A DNA stretch of 64,000 bases from Mucilaginibacter gossypiicola (GTDB lineage Bacteria > Bacteroidota > Bacteroidia > Sphingobacteriales > Sphingobacteriaceae): NCBI RefSeq assembly GCF_900110105.1, contig NZ_FOCL01000012.1, positions 62,001-126,000 of the forward strand, given 5' to 3'. Below, one piece after another: positions 9,394-17,258 of the stretch (its first letter is position 1; each line of letters opens with the position of its first letter). Below the pieces are notes generated by a model, which had not been told where the DNA came from, ran no database searches, and saw nothing but the letters and a program-made list of their open reading frames with translations. The position numbers and the translations under genes were made by a program.

Positions 9394-10566
9394 TTATTTG
9401 GAGAATTTGTAAATGGTAACCGTATGGTAGGTTTGTCCTGGCTTTAACACGGTTGAAGCAAACGCCGGTTGATTTGGCGCATCAGGAAAATGCTGGGTTT
9501 CCAAACAAAAGGCCGAACGGTGTGGATAAGCTTTGCCACCTTTTCCGTCTTTAGTTTCGCCGGTTAAAAAGTTGCCTGAGTAAAATTGCAGTCCGGGCTC
9601 TTCAGTAAATACCTCTAAAGTGATACCTGTTACAGTACTTTTTACGGTAGCAACAGGAGTAGTAAGGTCATGCTTGTTTAAAACAAAGTTATGGTCATAA
9701 CCTTTACCATTTTTCAATTGCTCATCGGCCACATCAATATCTTTACCAATGGTTTTTGATGTGGTAAAATCAAACGGAGTACCTTTAACAGGCTGCAGTT
9801 TGCCGGTTGGGATAAGCGTGGTATCTACAGGCAAAAAAGCGTCGGCATTTATTTGCAATACGTTATCGGTAATGGTAGGATTACCGGCACCATTCAGGTT
9901 AAAGTATGCGTGATTGGTTAAGTTAACGATAGTGGCTTTATCGGTTGTAGCTTTGTATTCTATTTTAAGCGCGTTATCATCGCCCAGAGTATAAACCACT
10001 GTTGCTGTTAAATTGCCCGGGTAGCCACCTTCGCCATCTTTTGAAACATAAGTAAGTTCCAGTTGTGATGCGCTCAGTTGCTTAGCTGCGAACACCTTAC
10101 CGTAAAAGCCGTTAAAGCCGCCATGAAGGGTATTTACGCCATCATTGATATCCAGCTGATAAGCTTTGCCATCCAACGTGAATTTACCTTTTGCAATACG
10201 GTTACCATAACGACCGATGATTGCGCCAAAATATGGCTCTTTAGGTTTCTGATAGCTTTTCAATGAGTCGTAACCTAAAATAACATCAGTAGCTTTACCG
10301 TCTTTATCGGGTACCAATAAGCTTACCAGCCTGCCACCGTAATTGGTAACGGCTACAGTAGCGCCACTGTTATTTTTAAGGGTGAAAAGCTTTGTTTTTT
10401 GCCCTTGTACATCGGCCTCAAAATTTGCCGAATCGGGTATAGACTGGGTTGTTACCGAAGTTGAATCTTTCACGGTTGAATCAGTTTTTTTAGGATTACC
10501 GTTACAAGCCGCAAAAAGCGCTGCCGAACAGCTTAACATCATTAATAAATTCTTGTTATTCTTCAT
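9394..10566 (-). CDS. galM: Aldose 1-epimerase (mutarotase), lipoprotein
   Basis: The 390-residue mutarotase carries a lipoprotein signal: FAAC with the lipidated cysteine at 21, followed by a Thr/Ser/Lys-rich linker. It interconverts alpha and beta anomers of aldoses. The family motifs are NTLHGGFNGFYGK (active-site His), LTNHAYFNLNG (second His) and the C-terminal LETQHFPDAPNQP (Glu and substrate contacts). Lipidation places it in the envelope, where it would supply the anomer that the transporter or isomerase prefers. It is first in the unit with GH51 and GH43. The 210-bp gap upstream holds the terminator of the transaldolase unit, so the promoter should lie in that gap. Confidence 0.93.
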   Translation of the reverse strand: MKNNKNLLMMLSCSAALFAACNGNPKKTDSTVKDSTSVTTQSIPDSANFEADVQGQKTKLFTLKNNSGATVAVTNYGGRLVSLLVPDKDGKATDVILGYDSLKSYQKPKEPYFGAIIGRYGNRIAKGKFTLDGKAYQLDINDGVNTLHGGFNGFYGKVFAAKQLSASQLELTYVSKDGEGGYPGNLTATVVYTLGDDNALKIEYKATTDKATIVNLTNHAYFNLNGAGNPTITDNVLQINADAFLPVDTTLIPTGKLQPVKGTPFDFTTSKTIGKDIDVADEQLKNGKGYDHNFVLNKHDLTTPVATVKSTVTGITLEVFTEEPGLQFYSGNFLTGETKDGKGGKAYPHRSAFCLETQHFPDAPNQPAFASTVLKPGQTYHTVTIYKFSK

Positions 10567-10723
10567 AATTTGAGGTTGTTAGCTTGCCTTTTTAAAGCAT
10601 TGCTGTTTAACTATTATAATTTCCGGAACAAATAAATTGGTTTAACTGACGGTTAGGAATCAGCGAGACCAATGTATAAAAATTAATTTATAATTGTTAA
10701 AAAAACACTTAAAATATTTAATT

Positions 10724-10752
10724 AAAAAAAGCCCGCCTCGCGCGGGACTTTC
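10724..10752 (-). terminator. Intrinsic terminator of the symporter-transaldolase unit
   Basis: Read on the minus strand, GTCCCGCGCGAGGCGGGC is a GC-rich stem-loop followed by a run of seven T. It begins about 25 bases beyond the transaldolase stop codon. Confidence 0.85.
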
Positions 10753-10776
10753 TTATTCAAAAATCAAATACTTCAA

Positions 10777-11436
10777 CTAAACACCCGCAGCCTTAGCATG
10801 ATCAGCCAGGAACTGAGCAAGCCCGTTATCTGTAAGCGGATGTTTTAGCAATGCGGTAATAGCACTCAGCGGACCGGTTATTACATCGGCACCTAACTTA
10901 GCGCAATTAACTATGTGCATAGCATGGCGTACCGAAGCCGCCAGGATCTGCGTTTCATAACCATAGTTATCGTATATCAAACGGATATCTTCAATCAGCT
11001 GCAAACCATCTGTCGAGATATCGTCAAGCCTGCCAATAAACGGCGATACATAAGTAGCGCCTGCCTTAGCGGCCAGTAAAGCCTGTCCTGCCGAAAACAC
11101 CAGCGTGCAATTGGTTTTAATACCTTTTTGTTTAAAGTATTTTAAAGCCTTTACGCCATCTTTTATCATAGGCAATTTTACCACAATACGCTCATGAAGG
11201 GCAGCCAGTGCTTCTCCTTCGGCAACCATCTCATCAAAAGTGGTTGAAATTACCTCGGCGCTTACGTCGCCGTCGGTAATTTCACAAATGGCTTTGTAGT
11301 GGTTAATGATATTTTCGTGCCCGGTGATACCTTCTTTAGCCATCAGCGATGGATTGGTGGTAACGCCGTCTAATACACCCAGGTCATGGGCTTCTTTAAT
11401 TTGTGCCAGGTTGGCTGTGTCAATAAAAAACTTCAT
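10777..11436 (-). CDS. tal: Transaldolase of the short (TalC/FSA-like) type
   Basis: The 219-residue cytoplasmic TIM-barrel enzyme forms a Schiff base through K87 (VVKLPMIKDG). The opening MKFFIDTANLAQI and DGVTTNPSLMAKEG are family hallmarks. Short members are either transaldolases or fructose-6-phosphate aldolases. Known aldolases carry Gln and Tyr where transaldolases carry Glu and Phe; here the positions read VSAEV (E61) and VSPFIGRLDD (Phe), so transaldolase is favoured. It is 17 bp downstream of the sugar symporter and would pass xylulose 5-phosphate carbon into the non-oxidative pentose phosphate pathway. Confidence 0.9.
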   Translation of the reverse strand: MKFFIDTANLAQIKEAHDLGVLDGVTTNPSLMAKEGITGHENIINHYKAICEITDGDVSAEVISTTFDEMVAEGEALAALHERIVVKLPMIKDGVKALKYFKQKGIKTNCTLVFSAGQALLAAKAGATYVSPFIGRLDDISTDGLQLIEDIRLIYDNYGYETQILAASVRHAMHIVNCAKLGADVITGPLSAITALLKHPLTDNGLAQFLADHAKAAGV

Positions 11437-11453
11437 TTTATAAATTATTGTAC

Positions 11454-13154
11454 CTACCAGAATTTAGCATAAAGCATGGTAAGCAGGATCAACGTAACTA
11501 CAATTAATGCCATGGTTGATTTTTCAACCTTGAACATATTGCGCGGAATTTCAAATGCTTTTGGATTAACTTTTGGACCAGCCAGGCTGATGGCCACCAT
11601 CACTATAATGGTAAACATGAACGACAGCCCCATACAAATCAGGAACGGAATTTCAAACCCGCCTTTACCATTAGGGAAAGCTGTATAAAGCAAGGTCTCG
11701 TTACCAAACAATTTTGGTGCATAGTTATTGAACAGAACCGACATGCCGAAGCCTGTTAAGATACCCGCAATAGCTGCTGCTCCTGTGGTACGTTTCCAAA
11801 AGAAACCTAAAATGAAAATGGCGAAGATCCCCGGGCTAATGAAGCCGGTATATTTCTGGATAAAGGTAAAGCCACCTTCACCACCAATACCTAATAAATC
11901 TTTCCAGGTAAGCATGATAGAGAAGATCAAAGCAGCTAAAATAGTAAGCCTGCCTACGTTAACCATTCTCTTTTCGCTGGCTTCTTTACTGATATGTTTT
12001 TTGTAGATATCAAGTGTAAAGATGGTAGAGATACTATTGGCCTTACCTGCTAATGAAGCCACGATAGCAGCCGTTAAAGCCGCAACCGAAAGTCCTTTTA
12101 AGCCGGTTGGCAAAAAGCCCAATATAGCAGAGTAAGCATTATCTGAATTGAAGTGACCACCTGATGCCATTTCCTGCTGCAAACCACCGTTTTTGTATAA
12201 TACGTAAGCTGCAATACCAGGTAAAACTACAATAACAGGCATAGCCAGTTTCATTAAACCGGCAAAAAGGATCCCGGTACGTGCAGTTTTCAGGTTAGCG
12301 CCCAAAGCCCTTTGGGTAATGTATTGGTTACAGCCCCAGTAGTTAAGGTTCACAATCCACTGACCGGCAAAATACATGGCAATACCAGGAAGGGCAAGAT
12401 ATTTGTTGATCTCAGCCTGAGGCGCACCTGGTTTAGGTTTAGCCATCATCATTCTGAAGTGATCAGGCGCATCGCTCATCATTTTATTTAAACCGGCCAT
12501 AGCATCTTTGCCCAAACCAAAATGCTCGCTTACCAAAGTAAGCGCTATATAAGTGGTAGCCAAACCGCCAACAACCAGTACCAATACCTGTATAACATCG
12601 GTAAAGCCGATAACCTTCATACCGCCAAGGGTAATGAACAGCGCGAAGATGGATAAGGCGATGATGATCTCGTGCAGATATCCGCCGCCCATTAAGTTAT
12701 TAATGGCCAATGCACCCAGGTAAAGTATAGAAGTTAGGTTAACCAACACATATAATAAAAGCCAGAAAATGGCCATAATAAAACTCACCGTTTCGTTATA
12801 CCGCGTATGCAGAAACTGCGGCATGGTGAAAATCTTGTTTTTAAGGTATACCGGTATAAACCACACTGCTACAATGATCAGCGCGATAGCGGCAACCCAT
12901 TCGTAAGCCGCAACGGCCAAACCAACCTGGAAACCCTGGCCGCTGGTACCAATAAATTGCTCGGCCGATATGTTTGAAGCAATCAGCGAAGCGCCGATAG
13001 CCCACCAGGTAAGTGAACCCTCGGCCAGGAAAAAGTCGTGACTATCAGATACGCCTTTGACCTTTTTACGGCTGTATACCCAGTACCCGTAGCTCGTAAC
13101 TACAATAAAATAGATTACGAAGATCACGTAATCGATAGTGGAAAATTTGTTCAT
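11454..13154 (-). CDS. Sodium/sugar symporter, SSS family
   Basis: The 566-residue inner-membrane protein has about 14 hydrophobic segments and SSS-family features: the N-terminal FSTIDYVIFVIYFIVV helix, WWAIGASLIASNISAEQFIGTSG in the first conserved region, and WIVNLNYWGCNQYITQRALG plus KGLSVAALTAAIVASLAG typical of SglT-like members. It couples Na+ entry to sugar uptake. Context points to L-arabinose as the substrate, but SglT relatives also take glucose and galactose. It is transcribed ahead of transaldolase (17-bp gap). The 490-bp region before it is filled with repeats, so any promoter must be close to the start or beyond them. Confidence 0.9.
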   Translation of the reverse strand: MNKFSTIDYVIFVIYFIVVTSYGYWVYSRKKVKGVSDSHDFFLAEGSLTWWAIGASLIASNISAEQFIGTSGQGFQVGLAVAAYEWVAAIALIIVAVWFIPVYLKNKIFTMPQFLHTRYNETVSFIMAIFWLLLYVLVNLTSILYLGALAINNLMGGGYLHEIIIALSIFALFITLGGMKVIGFTDVIQVLVLVVGGLATTYIALTLVSEHFGLGKDAMAGLNKMMSDAPDHFRMMMAKPKPGAPQAEINKYLALPGIAMYFAGQWIVNLNYWGCNQYITQRALGANLKTARTGILFAGLMKLAMPVIVVLPGIAAYVLYKNGGLQQEMASGGHFNSDNAYSAILGFLPTGLKGLSVAALTAAIVASLAGKANSISTIFTLDIYKKHISKEASEKRMVNVGRLTILAALIFSIMLTWKDLLGIGGEGGFTFIQKYTGFISPGIFAIFILGFFWKRTTGAAAIAGILTGFGMSVLFNNYAPKLFGNETLLYTAFPNGKGGFEIPFLICMGLSFMFTIIVMVAISLAGPKVNPKAFEIPRNMFKVEKSTMALIVVTLILLTMLYAKFW

Positions 13155-13304
13155 TATTTGGTTTAAAATTTAGTTTAGTTTGCTTGTGGTTTAGTTTATA
13201 TCCTTCCTGTTAATGTTATAGCCGTAATACCCATTATCAATAGGCTATGTATCTGTTTTAATCAGGGTTATCTTTTTAGTTTTTGTTAATCAATATATTA
13301 ATTG

Positions 13305-13388
13305 GGGCGTTCCTGCGGCCGGGCTATCCGCTCATACTGCACAGGCCTTAACCACCTGGCCGGTATCCGCTTCTATCCCTAACGCGTT
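13305..13388. repeat. Fragment resembling a dispersed Bacteroidota repeat (GGGGCGTTCCTGC ... CTATCCCTAACG)
   Basis: The stretch opens GGGGCGTTCCTGCGGCCGGG, continues CTATCCGCT and closes CTTCTATCCCTAACGC. From memory, pieces of this form recur between genes in many Bacteroidota genomes. Only one copy is present here, so the call rests on recall rather than on repetition in this window. Confidence 0.4.
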
Positions 13389-13406
13389 GTGTTCGTTAAT
13401 TTATTC

Positions 13407-13535
13407 ATGTCATTGCGAGCGTAGCGCGGCAATCTCGTAGTCATGCTATTAGCCCTGTAAAGTGGCTATGCATTGCTACGAGATTGCCACGTCGCCCCGT
13501 TTGCACAATCCCTTCGCTGCTCCTCGCAATGACAT
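13407..13535. repeat. TGTCATTGCGAG palindromic repeat, copy C
   Basis: This is the longest copy (129 bp), with an extended centre and a right arm that carries additional bases (CGTCGCCCCGTTTGCACAATCCC) before CTCGCAATGACAT. It lies between araA and the symporter gene. Confidence 0.8.
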
Positions 13536-13550
13536 TTTTAATTTAACCAA

Positions 13551-13634
13551 CCGCCGCTCGGCTCCGGCCGAGCGGCGGCTATCTATATTTTATTTTTATG
13601 TCCCTCAGGGTCTCTCGTAGAGGACCCTGAGGAC
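13551..13634. repeat. Two adjacent GC-rich hairpins downstream of araA
   Basis: CCGCCGCTCGG/CCGAGCGGCGG at 13551-13578 is followed by GTCCCTCAGGGTC/GACCCTGAGGAC at 13600-13634. The first 19 bases are identical to 2346-2364, where only half of the palindrome survives. No T tract follows on the minus strand, so these may act as repeats or as mRNA 3'-end protectors rather than standard terminators. Confidence 0.6.
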
Positions 13635-13644
13635 CTTTGCTTCG

Positions 13645-15138
13645 TTACAGCTTATAAGCTGCATCATTCCACCTGATCTCGTTTCTGAACTGATCAAGCT
13701 TAGTATCCTTACCAATACGTAAAAACTCAATACCGGCCATATCAGCAAAATCATTGATCAGCTCGGCCGACAGGTTTTGGCTGTAAGCAGTGTGGTGTGC
13801 ACCACCGGCATAGATCCATGCTGCGCAACCGGTTTTCATATCAGGGAGTGGTTTCCAAAGTACCCTTGCAACCGGTAATTTCGGCAGATCTTCAATAGGC
13901 TCAATGGCTTCAACCTCGTTAACAATTAAACGGAAACGATTGCCCATATCCACGATAGAAGCGTTCAATGCTGCGCCACCGGCTACGTTAAATACCAAAC
14001 GTGCGGGATCGGCTTTGCCGCCAATACCTAAGGCATGTACTTCTAATGCTGCTTTGCCATTAGCTAAGCTGCTATCTACCTCAAGCATGTGTGAACCTAA
14101 AACTAATGCATTGTTTGGATCAAAGTGGTAGGTGTAATCTTCCATGAAAGCGTTACCGCCCGGCAGGCCTGCGCCCATTACTTTGAATGCACGCACTAAA
14201 GCAGCAGTTTTCCAGTCGCCTTCGCCGGCAAAACCGTAACCATCGGCCATTAAACGCTGTGAGGCAATACCCGGTAACTGGATCATGCCATGCAGGTCTT
14301 CAAAAGTATCGCTGAAACCTTTGTAACCGCCATCCTGTAAAAACTTACGCAAGCCAAGTTCAATTTTAGCTGCGTCATATACTGATTGATACCTTGCACC
14401 ACCTTGTTTAAGGTCGTCGGCCATGGTATAAGTAGCTTCATACTCGTCCGTAAGGGCTTTAACTTCGGCATCGCTGATGCTGTCAACTACAGCAACCAGA
14501 TCACCAATGCCATAAGTATTTACAGCGAAACCGAATTTCAATTCAGCCTCAACTTTATCGCCATCAGTAACCGCAACAAAACGCATGTTATCGCCAAAAC
14601 GAACAAATTTAGCGCCTTGCCAATCGTACCAACCTGCTGCTGCGCGGCTCCAGCTTTCAATATCTTTCAATACTTCGCTATCCTGCCAGTGGCCAACAAC
14701 TACTTTGCGGTTAATGCGCATACGTGATACCATGAAACCGAACTCCCTGTCGCCATGGGCGCTTTGGTTCAGGTTCATGAAATCCATATCTATCGAACTC
14801 CATGGAATATCGCGGTTGTATTGGGTGTGCAGGTGCAGCATCGGTTTTTTAAGGATGCTTAAGCCCCTGATCCACATTTTGGCAGGCGAAAAAGTATGCA
14901 TCCAGGCAATAACACCGATACAGTTTTCGGCAACGTTAGCTTGCTGTAAAGTGTTGTAAATTTCTTCGGTTGATTTAACAACAGGCTTGTACACCACACG
15001 TACGGGGATATTGGCTGCGCCGTCAATTCCTTTAGCTATTTCCTGCGAGTGCTCGGCAACTTTTTTCAGTGTTTCTTCTCCGTATAAATTCTGGCTCCCG
15101 GTAATGAACCATACTTCAAATGTTTTCAGATCGATCAT
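13645..15138 (-). CDS. araA: L-arabinose isomerase
   Basis: The 497-residue enzyme converts L-arabinose to L-ribulose with a divalent metal. The metal and catalytic residues match the Escherichia coli enzyme by number: E306 (AGEGDW), E333 (FMEDYTYHF), H350 (GSHMLEV) and H449 (GAHHTAY). The N-terminus FEVWFITGSQNLYGEETL is diagnostic. It is the last gene of araB-araD-GH27-araA and starts 46 bp after the GH27 stop. Confidence 0.97.
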   Translation of the reverse strand: MIDLKTFEVWFITGSQNLYGEETLKKVAEHSQEIAKGIDGAANIPVRVVYKPVVKSTEEIYNTLQQANVAENCIGVIAWMHTFSPAKMWIRGLSILKKPMLHLHTQYNRDIPWSSIDMDFMNLNQSAHGDREFGFMVSRMRINRKVVVGHWQDSEVLKDIESWSRAAAGWYDWQGAKFVRFGDNMRFVAVTDGDKVEAELKFGFAVNTYGIGDLVAVVDSISDAEVKALTDEYEATYTMADDLKQGGARYQSVYDAAKIELGLRKFLQDGGYKGFSDTFEDLHGMIQLPGIASQRLMADGYGFAGEGDWKTAALVRAFKVMGAGLPGGNAFMEDYTYHFDPNNALVLGSHMLEVDSSLANGKAALEVHALGIGGKADPARLVFNVAGGAALNASIVDMGNRFRLIVNEVEAIEPIEDLPKLPVARVLWKPLPDMKTGCAAWIYAGGAHHTAYSQNLSAELINDFADMAGIEFLRIGKDTKLDQFRNEIRWNDAAYKL

Positions 15139-15184
15139 TATAATTAATTATTGATTTTGCGAATTAGTGATTTAGTGAATTGGT

Positions 15185-16546
15185 TTAGTTTTTGGGCGAC
15201 AGCCTGAATAGCGCTGCACCGTGTTTGTTAATTTTTTGCTGATAGGCTGAGCTGTACTGGCCAACATCCTGTTTTTTCCACAGATCGCGCACTGTTACTT
15301 TACCTTTCAGGCCCAGGTCTTTGAAATTCAGGGATACGGATTTGTCATCATCGCCAATGTTGAAAAAGGCTGCGTAAATGTCCTTACTGCCGGGGATTTG
15401 CGAGTACCAGATCATGGCGCCATCTTTTTTATATAATTGCTTAGGATGCGCACCTTTTTGATTTACTGCAATTACCTCATCATTGGTAAAAAGCTTCAAC
15501 TCAAAATCGCGGTTTTCGGGCAGGTTGCCGCCAAGCATTAACGGCGACTGGAAAATACTCCAAAAAGTCATATGTGTAATTTCTTCATCCTGGGTAAAGC
15601 GACTATAACGCTCCTGGCCTACCGGACCACGTTTGCTTAGCTTGCCAATCTGGATCATATCGCAATCGGGCCAGTGACCGGGGCCACCAACGCCTTCCCA
15701 GCTTTTAGCGTATTCAAACATGTGCAGGATCTCTTTCCAGTTATCCCAAAAGTCATCAGCCATGCGCCACATATTGGCATATTTGGTAGCATGAGCAGCC
15801 TGTGCAACCGGGGTTTCGCCCGGCGAAAGGCTCAATACCACCGGTCTGCCGCATTGCTGAATGGCTTTCTGGTAACCTTCAACCTCGGCATTGCTATATG
15901 GGCGCGAAAGATCATCCACCTTAATAAAGTCTACTCCCCATGAGGCATAAAGTTCCAGCAGCGAGTTCAGGTATTCCTGTGCGCCGGGCTTCTTCATATC
16001 CAAACCATACATATGGTTCATCCATGGGCATTTTGAGTTGGTATCGGCCACCATATCGGCGGTGATGCCATTGGTGCCTTTTACCGGCGATTTTGACCAA
16101 ACGGCTTGTCTCGGGATACCGCGCATCACGTGGATACCAAATTTTAAACCTTTGCTGTGGATATAATCGCTCAGCGGTTTAAAGCCGTTGCCACCAAAAG
16201 CCGATGGAAACTTGGTGGGTTGCGGTGTAAGACGGCCCCATTTATCCATGGTTAACCATGGCACGTATGAGCCATCCTGTAAACGTAACTGAAATGGATT
16301 GCCGATATTACTGCCCGGAGGATTATCGTACGACCATAAAAAATCCACCACCACATACTCCCAGCCGTATTGCTTCAAATGCTCTGCCATATAATCGGCA
16401 TTGGCTTTTACTTCATCTTCATGTACTGCCGAACCAAAACAGTTATAACTGTTCCAGCCCATTGGCGGTGTAGCTGCTACCTGCGCCGATAACCGGGTGC
16501 AGGCGAAAAAACAAAGCAGCAGGAAAAACAGGTTTATTTTTTTCAT
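15185..16546 (-). CDS. Secreted GH27 glycosidase (alpha-galactosidase or beta-L-arabinopyranosidase)
   Basis: The 453-residue protein has an export signal ending near RLSAQ. The barrel starts PPMGWNSYNCFG, has nucleophile D211 in FIKVDDLSRPY and acid/base D265 in MWRMADDFWDNW, and a C-terminal beta-sandwich. Classical GH27 alpha-galactosidases have a DDCW motif on an early strand whose second Asp binds O4/O6 of galactose; here the site reads VVVDFLWSY (D68-F69). Loss of that Asp is a feature linked to beta-L-arabinopyranosidases of this family. Placement inside araB-araD-GH27-araA (6-bp and 46-bp gaps) supports an arabinopyranose substrate. The family call is firm and the substrate is inferred. 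Confidence 0.9.
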   Translation of the reverse strand: MKKINLFFLLLCFFACTRLSAQVAATPPMGWNSYNCFGSAVHEDEVKANADYMAEHLKQYGWEYVVVDFLWSYDNPPGSNIGNPFQLRLQDGSYVPWLTMDKWGRLTPQPTKFPSAFGGNGFKPLSDYIHSKGLKFGIHVMRGIPRQAVWSKSPVKGTNGITADMVADTNSKCPWMNHMYGLDMKKPGAQEYLNSLLELYASWGVDFIKVDDLSRPYSNAEVEGYQKAIQQCGRPVVLSLSPGETPVAQAAHATKYANMWRMADDFWDNWKEILHMFEYAKSWEGVGGPGHWPDCDMIQIGKLSKRGPVGQERYSRFTQDEEITHMTFWSIFQSPLMLGGNLPENRDFELKLFTNDEVIAVNQKGAHPKQLYKKDGAMIWYSQIPGSKDIYAAFFNIGDDDKSVSLNFKDLGLKGKVTVRDLWKKQDVGQYSSAYQQKINKHGAALFRLSPKN

Positions 16547-16552
16547 CAGGTT

Positions 16553-17251
16553 TTATTGTCCGTAATATGAGTCAGGTCCGTGTTTGCGCTCGTAATGTTT
16601 TTTGATCAGTGCATCTTTTAAGCGGGGGGCGCTTCTGTCAATTTGCTCGGTAAGGTAGGCCATCTGGGCAACGGCTTCCAGTACGGCGCTGTTATAAACT
16701 GCTTTCTCGGCGGTTTTACCCCAGGTAAATGGTGCGTGGTTACCCACCAATACCATTTCAACCTCTTTATAATCCAGACCCTTTTCTTCAAAACATTCCA
16801 TGATCTGGAAACCGGTTTGGTACTCGTAGTTGCCTTTGATCATTTCATCATTCATAGGAGGGGCGCAAGGGATATCAACCGTTAAATGATCGGCGTGGGT
16901 AGTACCGAAAATAGGGATATCACGTTGCGACTGTGCCCAGGCGGTTCCGTAGGTAGAGTGCGTGTGCACAATACCGTTGATGCCATCCCAGTGTTTATAA
17001 AGTACGGCATGTGTTTTGGTATCGCTTGAAGGGCGCAGGTCACCTTCAACAGTATTGCCGTCAAAATCAACAATCACCATTTTCTCTGGCGAAAGGTCTT
17101 CATAAGGTACGCCGCTTGGTTTAATGGCGAATACGCCCAATTCTCTGTCGGCAGCGCTTACGTTGCCAAAAGTAAACAGCACAAGGCCAAGTTTAGGCAG
17201 CTGCATGTTGGCATTATAGGCGCTAAGCCTTATATGATCATATTTACTCAT
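16553..17251 (-). CDS. araD: L-ribulose-5-phosphate 4-epimerase
   Basis: The 232-residue class II aldolase-fold enzyme makes D-xylulose 5-phosphate from L-ribulose 5-phosphate. Visible hallmarks are GNVSAADRE, the phosphate-binding KPSGVPYEDL, the metal ligands IVHTHSTYGTAWAQ and GTTHADH, and the C-terminal HGPDSYYGQ common to AraD. It lies 7 bp downstream of araB and 6 bp upstream of the GH27 gene. Confidence 0.97.
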   Translation of the reverse strand: MSKYDHIRLSAYNANMQLPKLGLVLFTFGNVSAADRELGVFAIKPSGVPYEDLSPEKMVIVDFDGNTVEGDLRPSSDTKTHAVLYKHWDGINGIVHTHSTYGTAWAQSQRDIPIFGTTHADHLTVDIPCAPPMNDEMIKGNYEYQTGFQIMECFEEKGLDYKEVEMVLVGNHAPFTWGKTAEKAVYNSAVLEAVAQMAYLTEQIDRSAPRLKDALIKKHYERKHGPDSYYGQ

Positions 17252-17258
17252 TTTGTTA

